Source: Bryobacterales bacterium
GTDB lineage: Bacteria > Acidobacteriota > Terriglobia > Bryobacterales > Bryobacteraceae
Reading direction: 5' to 3'
Length of the DNA stretch: 64,000 nt
NCBI GenBank assembly: GCA_016721425.1
Contig: JADKID010000009.1
Span: 62,001 to 126,000 of the forward strand
Position 1 is the first letter of the stretch. Every line of letters begins with the position of its first letter. The translations under genes were made by a program, and so were the position numbers. Below, one piece after another: positions 18,378 through 24,706 of the stretch. The notes beneath the pieces are model-generated. The model made no database searches. It was not told where the DNA came from and saw only the letters and a list, made by a program, of their open reading frames with translations.

Positions 18378-19376
18378 ATGATTCCGGAAACCGCTCCACC
18401 CAGGGATGGCGAGCATCCCGATACCGCCGCGCTTGCCGGCTGGCTCAACGCCCCTGTGCGCATCCAGCAGTTTCCCGCGGGCCACTCCAACCTGACGTAC
18501 CTACTGAGCTCGGCACTGGGCGAGTTCGTTCTGCGGCGTCCGCCCTTGGGTCCGCTTGCCCCACGAGCGCACGACATGGCTCGCGAATTCCGGCTGCTGT
18601 CCGCGCTCCATCCGCACTATCCTCTCGCGCCCAGGCCGTTCCGGCTGTGCGAGGATCCTGCGGTACTGGGCTGTCCCTTCTTTCTGATGGAGCGCCGCCA
18701 CGGCGTCATCCTGCGCGACGAGGCGCCGCCCGAATCTGATCGTCCGGCCATCAGCCGGGCCTTCGTCGAGACGCTCGCGGAACTCCACTCCGTGGACACC
18801 GCGGACCCAGCCATAGCCGCCCTCGGCCGCCCGGACGGCTTTCTGCAACGCCAGGTGCAGGGTTGGATAGACCGCTGGGAGCGCGCCGCGCCGGCCGGCG
18901 CGCCCGATATCGATCTGGCATTCGCCCATTTGGCCAGACAGGTACCGCACTCCGACGATTCAGCTGTGATCCACAACGACTTCAAGCTCGACAACCTGAT
19001 GCTGGACCCGGCCGCACCGGGACGAGTGGCCGCGGTTCTGGACTGGGAGATGGCCACGCTCGGCGACCCTCTATTCGACCTCGGCGTCGCCCTCGCGTAT
19101 TGGAGTCACGCGCCGTCGCTGGGCCTGGCCACAAGGCCGCCCGGTTGGTGGAGCCGGGATGAGATCGTTCATGCCTACGGGTTGCGCACGGGCCGCGATC
19201 TGACGGCCCTCCCCTGGCACGAGCTTTTTGGGGTCTGCAAGCTCGCCGTCATTGTCCGGCAGATCCACGTCCGGTGGCAGCGCGGCCAGACGACAGACCA
19301 ACGCTTCTCGCGGTTTGGTGAAATGGTAGAAGAGCTTGGCGCAATCGCCGCGAAGCTCCGGGAGCATCTGACGTGA
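18378..19376 (+). CDS. APH-family kinase, ACAD10/11 kinase-domain-like
   Basis: 332 aa aminoglycoside-phosphotransferase-fold kinase. Brenner motif VIHNDFKLDNLMLD (catalytic Asp and Asn) and metal motif VLDWEMATLGDPLFDLG match the kinase domain of ACAD10/ACAD11 and bacterial LvaA rather than antibiotic kinases. The N-terminal nucleotide lobe starts with FPAGHSNLTYLL. In those families the kinase phosphorylates the 4-hydroxyl of a 4-hydroxyacyl-CoA, which an acyl-CoA dehydrogenase homologue then rearranges. The stop overlaps the next start by GTGA, and the third gene is exactly that dehydrogenase, so an acyl-CoA role is well supported. Substrate chain length unknown. Confidence 0.87.
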   Translation: MIPETAPPRDGEHPDTAALAGWLNAPVRIQQFPAGHSNLTYLLSSALGEFVLRRPPLGPLAPRAHDMAREFRLLSALHPHYPLAPRPFRLCEDPAVLGCPFFLMERRHGVILRDEAPPESDRPAISRAFVETLAELHSVDTADPAIAALGRPDGFLQRQVQGWIDRWERAAPAGAPDIDLAFAHLARQVPHSDDSAVIHNDFKLDNLMLDPAAPGRVAAVLDWEMATLGDPLFDLGVALAYWSHAPSLGLATRPPGWWSRDEIVHAYGLRTGRDLTALPWHELFGVCKLAVIVRQIHVRWQRGQTTDQRFSRFGEMVEELGAIAAKLREHLT

Positions 19377-20077
19377 GTACAGTTTATTTCTTTCGCCACG
19401 GCCAGGCGGGTTCTCGGGACGATTACGATCGTCTCTCCGAACTCGGCCACGAGCAGGCGACCCTTCTCGGCGCCCATGTGGCCCGAGAGGGCTGGCAGTT
19501 TGATCGAGTCCTATGTGGGGGCTTGCGCCGACAGCAGGAGACGGCGGCCGCGGTGCTCCGCCAGACGACGCTGGCCCCGCCGGTGATGGACACACGCTGG
19601 AACGAATTTGACCTCGACGAAGTGTTCGCGGGCATCGCTCCGCAGATGGCAGCCGACGATCCTGAGTTCCGTACCGAGTACGAGGAGATCGAGCGTCTGG
19701 TTCGCGGCGGCGACGGCGCCATCCACCGGCAATGGAGGCCAGCCGACACTAAAGTGGTGAAGGCCTGGATCGAGGGCCGCTACTCGTACGACGGCGAGTC
19801 CTGGCTGCAGTTCGTGCGCCGCGTGAAAGAAGCCGGCGCTGAGATGGCGGCACTGCCGGCCGACGCCAAGGTGGCCGTCTTCACCTCGGCCACGCCGGTC
19901 TCCATCTGGGTGGCCGCCGCTTTTGCCAGCGAGGAACCGCCGCACGTCATGAAGCTGGCCGGCGCCGCCATCAACTCCAACATCACGGTCTTGCGGTGGC
20001 TTCACGGCGAACCCCACCTGGGGTGCTTCAACGCAACACCGCATCTCGGTGACCCGCGGTTGCGCACGTTCCGCTAG
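19373..20077 (+). CDS. Histidine phosphatase (phosphoglycerate mutase-like) family protein
   Basis: 234 aa. The N-terminal YFFRHGQAG is the catalytic RHG motif of the histidine phosphatase superfamily. A later histidine in the FTSATPVSIWV region is not obvious: the second RHGE/H-type catalytic His seems replaced by Ser/Ala-rich sequence, which should be checked. GTG 19373 overlaps the kinase stop by 4 nt (GTGA), indicating translational coupling. Placed between a 4-hydroxyacyl-CoA-type kinase and its dehydrogenase, it may remove phosphate from an acyl intermediate or recycle a dead-end product. This is inference from operon order, and it recalls the HAD phosphatase domain fused in ACAD10. Confidence 0.8.
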   Translation: MSTVYFFRHGQAGSRDDYDRLSELGHEQATLLGAHVAREGWQFDRVLCGGLRRQQETAAAVLRQTTLAPPVMDTRWNEFDLDEVFAGIAPQMAADDPEFRTEYEEIERLVRGGDGAIHRQWRPADTKVVKAWIEGRYSYDGESWLQFVRRVKEAGAEMAALPADAKVAVFTSATPVSIWVAAAFASEEPPHVMKLAGAAINSNITVLRWLHGEPHLGCFNATPHLGDPRLRTFR

Positions 20078-20087
20078 ACTGTCTCCC

Positions 20088-21254
20088 ATGCTATTCCCAC
20101 GCTCGGCCCGGTCATTGGACCTCGAACGGCAGATTCAGGAGTTTCTGGAGCTGCACGTCTACCCCAATGAGAGCCGCACCGACCACGCCGCCGTGGTGGA
20201 GGAATTGAAGCCGCTCGCCCGCTCGGCCGGCCTGTGGAACCTCTTCCTGGATCTGCCCAATCTGGACTATGCCCCGCTTTGCGAACTGATGGGCCGGTCA
20301 TTTCTGGCGCCGGAGATCTTCAATTGCTCGGCGCCCGACACGGGCAATATGGAAGTGCTCCACCGGTACGGCAACCCGGATCAGCAACAACAGTGGCTGG
20401 CGCCGCTGCTTTCAGCCGAGATCCGCTCGTGCTTCGCGATGACGGAGCCGGAGGTTGCATCCTCCGACGCCACCAATATCCGCACCGAAATCCGCCGCGA
20501 GGGGGCAGATTACGTCATTCACGGCCGGAAATGGTGGACATCGGGCGCGTGCGACCCACGGTGCCGGATCGCGATTGTCATGGGCCAGACAGACCCGTCG
20601 GCCGCAAAACACCTGCGCCAATCGATGATTCTGGTCCCGATGGATACACCGGGCGTCCGGGTCGAGCGCATGCTCCACGTCTTTGGCTACGACGATGCGC
20701 CGCACGGGCATGCGGAGATGGTGTTTGATCACGTGCGGGTGCCGGCAGAGAATCTCCTGCTGGGTGAGGGCCGTGGTTTTGAGATCGCCCAAGGCCGTCT
20801 GGGTCCGGGCCGCATCCACCACTGCATGCGTTCCATCGGCATGGCCGAGCGGGCATTGGAACTGATGTGCCGACGCGTGGTTTCACGCCGCGCCTTTGGC
20901 AAAACGCTGGCTGAGCAGGGCGTGATCCGGCAGTGGATCGCGGATTCGCGCATTGAACTGGAGCAGGCGAGACTGCTTGTCTTCGCTGCTGCGGCCCGAA
21001 TGGATGCAGAAGGGAACAAGGCCGCCCGCCGCGAGATCGCCATGATCAAGGTGGTGGCCCCGAACGTCGCCTTGCGTGTCATTGATCGAGCGATTCAGGC
21101 GCATGGTGGCGCGGGCGTTTGCCAGGACTTTCCGCTGGCGTATGCCTGGGCACAGATCCGGACGCTCCGCCTGGCCGACGGCCCGGATGAGGTCCACCGC
21201 GAGTCCATCGCGAAGATGGAACTCAAGGCGTATCCGGCGGGCGATCCGGTTTGA
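20088..21254 (+). CDS. Acyl-CoA dehydrogenase, ACAD10/11-like
   Basis: 388 aa FAD-dependent acyl-CoA dehydrogenase fold of normal length. SCFAMTEPEVASSDATNI is the flavin/substrate motif. GRKWWTSGA, RRAFGKTLAEQGVI and QAHGGAGVCQDFPLA are family signatures, and the C-terminal LADGPDEVH is typical of the ACAD10/11 and bacterial LvaC branch. ATG 20088 is chosen because the upstream ATG at 20049 overlaps the phosphatase end and has no ribosome site. Predicted to act on 4-phosphoacyl-CoA made by the kinase two genes upstream, giving an enoyl- or 3-hydroxyacyl-CoA for beta-oxidation. A TGATG overlap joins it to the SDR gene. Confidence 0.88.
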   Translation: MLFPRSARSLDLERQIQEFLELHVYPNESRTDHAAVVEELKPLARSAGLWNLFLDLPNLDYAPLCELMGRSFLAPEIFNCSAPDTGNMEVLHRYGNPDQQQQWLAPLLSAEIRSCFAMTEPEVASSDATNIRTEIRREGADYVIHGRKWWTSGACDPRCRIAIVMGQTDPSAAKHLRQSMILVPMDTPGVRVERMLHVFGYDDAPHGHAEMVFDHVRVPAENLLLGEGRGFEIAQGRLGPGRIHHCMRSIGMAERALELMCRRVVSRRAFGKTLAEQGVIRQWIADSRIELEQARLLVFAAAARMDAEGNKAARREIAMIKVVAPNVALRVIDRAIQAHGGAGVCQDFPLAYAWAQIRTLRLADGPDEVHRESIAKMELKAYPAGDPV

Positions 21255-22048
21255 TGCGCGTCCTGATCCTAGGCTGCGGCTATACAGGGCGGCGAGTTGC
21301 GAAGCGGCTCTGCGCCCAGGGCCACGAGGTGTGGGTAACGGCGCGCCACACGGAGTCACTCCTCGTGGATGGCGCTCGCACGGTGGCGCTGCCTGAGCTG
21401 GGCGGCCTGGGGCCTGGCCTGCGAATCCTGCACTCAGTCCCGCTGACCGAAGGCCCGTCGGACCCGACATCCGCCCTGCTGGGGCTCCTTCCACCGGGTG
21501 TTGCGCGGATCGTTTATCTCTCGACGACTAGCGTGTACGGAGGCCAGCATGAAGTGGACGAACACACCGAACCCGCACCAACCACGCCGCAGGCACGCCT
21601 GCGGGTAGCCGCCGAGCACCTGGTGCTGGCAGGCCCGTGGAGTTCCATGGTCCTCCGTCCGGCCGCGATTTACGGCCCCGGACGCGGCGCGCATGTCTCA
21701 ATTCCGAACGGACAGTTCCGCCTGATGGGCGATGGAACGAACTACGTCTCGCGCATCCATGTTGACGATCTTGCGGCGCTCGCCGCAGCAGCCGTGCTCT
21801 CCGAAGAGGGGGGCGCATGGCCCGTGGCGGACCTTGAGCCAGCGCAATCCCGCGCTGTGGCCGAGTTCGTCTGCCACCTGCTGGGCTGTCCGATGCCGGC
21901 CTCCGCGAGTGGTGAGCAGTTGCATGAAACCCGGCGGGCAGACCGGAAAGTCCGTGGCGAGGCCGTGTTCCGCGTGCTCGGACTGGACTTGAAATACCCC
22001 AGTTTTCGCGAGGGAATACCCTCAGCTTTGTCGGCGGGCCTACTCTAG
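21254..22048 (+). CDS. NAD(P)-dependent epimerase/dehydratase-like SDR
   Basis: 264 aa extended or atypical SDR. The Rossmann start LILGCGYTGRRVAKRL has a GxGxxG-type loop. IVYLSTTSVYGG carries the Ser/Thr and Tyr region of the active site. VLRPAAIYGPGRG and YVSRIHVDDLAA are typical of nucleotide-sugar epimerase-like and YeeZ-type proteins. The protein is short for an extended SDR and lacks a clear YxxxK, so a YeeZ-like reductase or non-catalytic role is possible. ATG 21254 overlaps the dehydrogenase stop by one base, so it is the last gene of the four-gene ACAD operon. Confidence 0.8.
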   Translation: MRVLILGCGYTGRRVAKRLCAQGHEVWVTARHTESLLVDGARTVALPELGGLGPGLRILHSVPLTEGPSDPTSALLGLLPPGVARIVYLSTTSVYGGQHEVDEHTEPAPTTPQARLRVAAEHLVLAGPWSSMVLRPAAIYGPGRGAHVSIPNGQFRLMGDGTNYVSRIHVDDLAALAAAAVLSEEGGAWPVADLEPAQSRAVAEFVCHLLGCPMPASASGEQLHETRRADRKVRGEAVFRVLGLDLKYPSFREGIPSALSAGLL

Positions 22049-22085
22049 CCCTCACCCATGGTACTCGTAGTCAGTTCGTAACCCC

Positions 22086-22115
22086 TTGAATAAATTGAGA
22101 CTTACACCCTAAAGT
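22086..22115 (+). promoter_or_regulatory. Candidate promoter upstream of zinc-ribbon module 2
   Basis: TTGAAT (22086-22091) and TAAAGT (22110-22115) are 18 bp apart, each matching four of six consensus bases, in an AT-rich patch unlike its surroundings. A start near 22122 would place the 12-bp box inside the transcribed leader. Confidence 0.4.
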
Positions 22116-22161
22116 ACTGCGCAGGACAGCCGATCTAAACCCATAGAGCGCACCTGTCCGT

Positions 22162-22173
22162 CCTAAGCGCACT
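22162..22173 (+). promoter_or_regulatory. Shared 12-bp box CCTAAGCGCACT, copy 2
   Basis: Identical to 13889-13900 and also exactly 72 bp before the zinc-ribbon start codon. A partial AGCGCAC lies 19 bp upstream (22147-22153), so this copy may be a tandem half-site. Confidence 0.55.
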
Positions 22174-22233
22174 CTTGTGGGTCCTCACGAGAGAGGTAAT
22201 CAGGGTGGTAGTGCGGGCATCTACGGTTCTGAG

Positions 22234-23727
22234 ATGAATTGCAAACATTGCGGATCCAAACTCGGAATGCTGGAACGCTGGCGGTACGGTGACTTCTGTT
22301 CACAAGGGCATAAGGACGATTTCGCCGAAGATTTGGTGCGCCTGAACGCGCAGATAGTCAAGGATCTGCGCCGGATTCCCAATCGCTTGAAGGGACAGCC
22401 CGAGGAGACCGCCGAGGCAGTGGCGCCGCCCTCCGCTGAGAACTCACCGGCACCGCCGGAGGCAGGTTTCGTGCTGGCGCCGGATGCAGCGCCGCTCCTC
22501 TGCAAGACGGAGGTGGCCGCGACGGAGGTGCTGCCGGCACAGCGCGGCAAGGGCGACCAATGGCGCCTTTTCGCGAAGGTCGCGGACTGGTCCGACTTGC
22601 CAATGTCCGTGCTGGCCGCCAGCCAGAAGAGGCAGCTCCGTTTCGTTTGGGTGGCGTACGCGGGAGAGCCGATTCCGGCCGGCCACGGTAGCCTGCTGAG
22701 CGGCGAGTATCCGGCCACGCTGCCTCACCCCGAACTGCGGCAGTGGCAGGCTCGGCTTCAGATGGCGGTCCAATCGGAGCCTTCCGCCATTGTGACGCCG
22801 GCGACGCCCCAAACCGTGGAGCAAGAGTATTGGGTGGACGATCAGGGCTGGCGCTGGATTCCAGAGGGAGCGTCTGTCACCGTGCCGGAATTCGGCCCGG
22901 TGCTCTCCGAATATCCCATTGCGGCGCCGTGGCTGAACTGGACCGTCGGTGCGGGTTTCACACCCCGGCAGTCTTCGGGGCAACCCGGACAGCCAGGGCA
23001 AGCCGGCCAACCAACCCCTGGGGCACCCTCTGGGGCTGTACCGCCCGCGATGGCGCTACCAATGGGGCAACCCGCGCCGCAGATGCCACCTCCGGGCTAT
23101 CAGCCGGAGCTGTCGCATGGCTTGCTGCCCGGCTATCCCTCCAGGACGCCGCAAACGATGGCGCCCGGCTATCCGCCAACGATTCTGCCAACCGGCGTAC
23201 CCGGCCCAGCGGCGTGGCCGGGCGGCCCGGCATGGGCAGGCGGTATGGTGGGCTATGCTCCTCAATCGTCGGCCATCCCGCCCGTGCCACCCTGGAGCAT
23301 GGGTCTGGTGTGGCAGGAACTGCCGCCACCACTGTTTAACGCGCTGGTCGATCCGTCTCACTGCGTCAGGCCGATGCACGGTTTGACTCCCCACCGGGAG
23401 CCGCCGTTGGACAACATCGCGTTTCCGGCGCCGCCGATGCCGGAAGGCCCAGCCGGGCCTGCGGTTGCGCCTGCCATATTGCGGACAATTGACCGCCAGG
23501 TCGACCCGGCGGCGGGTATCCGGCCCGCCGGCAGTCAACCGATCCGCAGCGATTGGCAGCCGCGAACTCTTTGGCGCCGCATGCTGACCATCCCGGCCCA
23601 CATAGCCCGTCTGTCAAAACCCGGCATCCCGATGCGGCCCGCACCGCCGCTGAGGCTGAAGGCGCGGCCGCTACCCCCAGCCCCGATGGCAGCCCCGGTA
23701 CTGTATACAGGGAGGTGGATAGACTAA
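22234..23727 (+). CDS. Zinc-ribbon / Pro-Gly-rich protein, module 2
   Basis: 497 aa. MNCKHCGSKLGMLERWRYGDFCSQGH is the same kind of Cys2-CysHis ribbon as at 13961 (shown here as MNCKHCGSKLG and DFCSQGH). It continues into a short helical stretch (DFAEDLVRLNAQIVKDL), a central WRLFAKVADWSDLP region and a long Pro/Gly/Gln-rich low-complexity half with GQPGQPGQAGQP and PGYPP-type repeats. No membrane helix or jelly roll is seen, unlike copy 1. ATG 22234 is chosen because it starts at the ribbon; the GTG at 22177 adds unsupported sequence. The TPR gene overlaps or abuts its end. Function unknown; a DNA-, RNA- or protein-binding adaptor is possible. Confidence 0.72.
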   Translation: MNCKHCGSKLGMLERWRYGDFCSQGHKDDFAEDLVRLNAQIVKDLRRIPNRLKGQPEETAEAVAPPSAENSPAPPEAGFVLAPDAAPLLCKTEVAATEVLPAQRGKGDQWRLFAKVADWSDLPMSVLAASQKRQLRFVWVAYAGEPIPAGHGSLLSGEYPATLPHPELRQWQARLQMAVQSEPSAIVTPATPQTVEQEYWVDDQGWRWIPEGASVTVPEFGPVLSEYPIAAPWLNWTVGAGFTPRQSSGQPGQPGQAGQPTPGAPSGAVPPAMALPMGQPAPQMPPPGYQPELSHGLLPGYPSRTPQTMAPGYPPTILPTGVPGPAAWPGGPAWAGGMVGYAPQSSAIPPVPPWSMGLVWQELPPPLFNALVDPSHCVRPMHGLTPHREPPLDNIAFPAPPMPEGPAGPAVAPAILRTIDRQVDPAAGIRPAGSQPIRSDWQPRTLWRRMLTIPAHIARLSKPGIPMRPAPPLRLKARPLPPAPMAAPVLYTGRWID

Positions 23728-24704
23728 GTGTCTGCCCAGCCAGCCCGCGTGATCCCATTACCGCACCGTCCTCGCACCGAACACCACTCGGGACGCCGCT
23801 GGAGTCGTTCGCCCTGGAAGGCATTGGCAGCGTCCCCGATGCCAATGAGTGTAAGGCGGATGAGCCGTCGCTTTCGGATGCGTTGGAGGCTCTGGGACGG
23901 GACGAGCAGGCCGAGGCAGCCCGCAGACTGGCTGGAACGCTGCAAACCGAGCCAGGGAATGCCGAGGCGTTGTTGGCCCTTGGCGCGATTCAGCATACTC
24001 GCGGGGACTCCATCGCCGCGACTGAGAGTTACCGGCGAGCTGCCGTGGCCGATCCGGCAAGCTGGAGACCGCTCTACAACCAGGCACTTCTGAGGGAAGC
24101 GGCAGGGGCATCGTCCGAAGCCATTGCCCTGCTTTACCACGCCATCGCCCTGGCACCCCTGGAGGCCGCACCGCAGTTCCGGCTGGCATTGATTCTGGAG
24201 TCTGGCGGCCAGGAGACCGAGGCGCGCGTGTGGTGGAAGCGCACGGTCTCGTCAGACCCGTCGTTGACCGCGGCCTGGCTCCGCCTGGGTTTACTGGAAC
24301 TCCGCGGCGGAAGACTCCCGGATGCCGCCATCGCCCTGGAGAATGCCCTGGGTGGTGATCAAGAGGCCGCCGATGCTGCCTATCACCTGGCACTGGCGCA
24401 CATCGGAATGGGTGCCTCCCAGGAGGCATTCAAGGCACTGGCAGAGGCTCTCCACCACGACCCAAACGCCGCCGATGCCCATGCGGCGCTGGTTGGCCTG
24501 GCCCTCGATTCGGACGACCTAGACCGGGCCGAAAGGCACGAGCACGCGTTACGCGCCCTGGAGCCCACGCCGGCAGTTTTGTCGCTACGGCTCGCTCAGG
24601 CTTGGGCCTTGCGGGGCGAGTTGGAGCTGGCCCAGGAGCACTACAAGCGCGCGGTTCAGTCCGATTCCTCGCTGGCCGTGGGCTACTTCGCGTTAACATT
24701 GTAG
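23715..24704 (+). CDS. TPR-repeat protein of zinc-ribbon module 2 (start uncertain)
   Basis: About 329 aa, mostly TPR-like repeats (EALLALGAIQHTRGDSIAA, AWLRLGLLELRGGRLPDAA, AYHLALAHIGMGASQEA, RLAQAWALRGELELAQEHY). It ends in SLAVGYFALTL, echoing the AQGYFGG end of the module 1 TPR protein. The start is doubtful. GTG 23715 in the TPR frame overlaps the ribbon gene by 13 bp with no spaced ribosome site. The good GGAGG at 23711-23715 instead points to GTG 23728, which is in another frame. Coupling, a non-canonical start or a sequence error would all explain this. Confidence 0.72.
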   Translation: MDRLSVCPASPRDPITAPSSHRTPLGTPLESFALEGIGSVPDANECKADEPSLSDALEALGRDEQAEAARRLAGTLQTEPGNAEALLALGAIQHTRGDSIAATESYRRAAVADPASWRPLYNQALLREAAGASSEAIALLYHAIALAPLEAAPQFRLALILESGGQETEARVWWKRTVSSDPSLTAAWLRLGLLELRGGRLPDAAIALENALGGDQEAADAAYHLALAHIGMGASQEAFKALAEALHHDPNAADAHAALVGLALDSDDLDRAERHEHALRALEPTPAVLSLRLAQAWALRGELELAQEHYKRAVQSDSSLAVGYFALTL

Positions 24705-24706
24705 TA

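Noticed and set aside
18378..19376. Aminoglycoside resistance kinase
   Set aside because: Motifs and operon match the ACAD10/11-LvaA branch, not antibiotic kinases.
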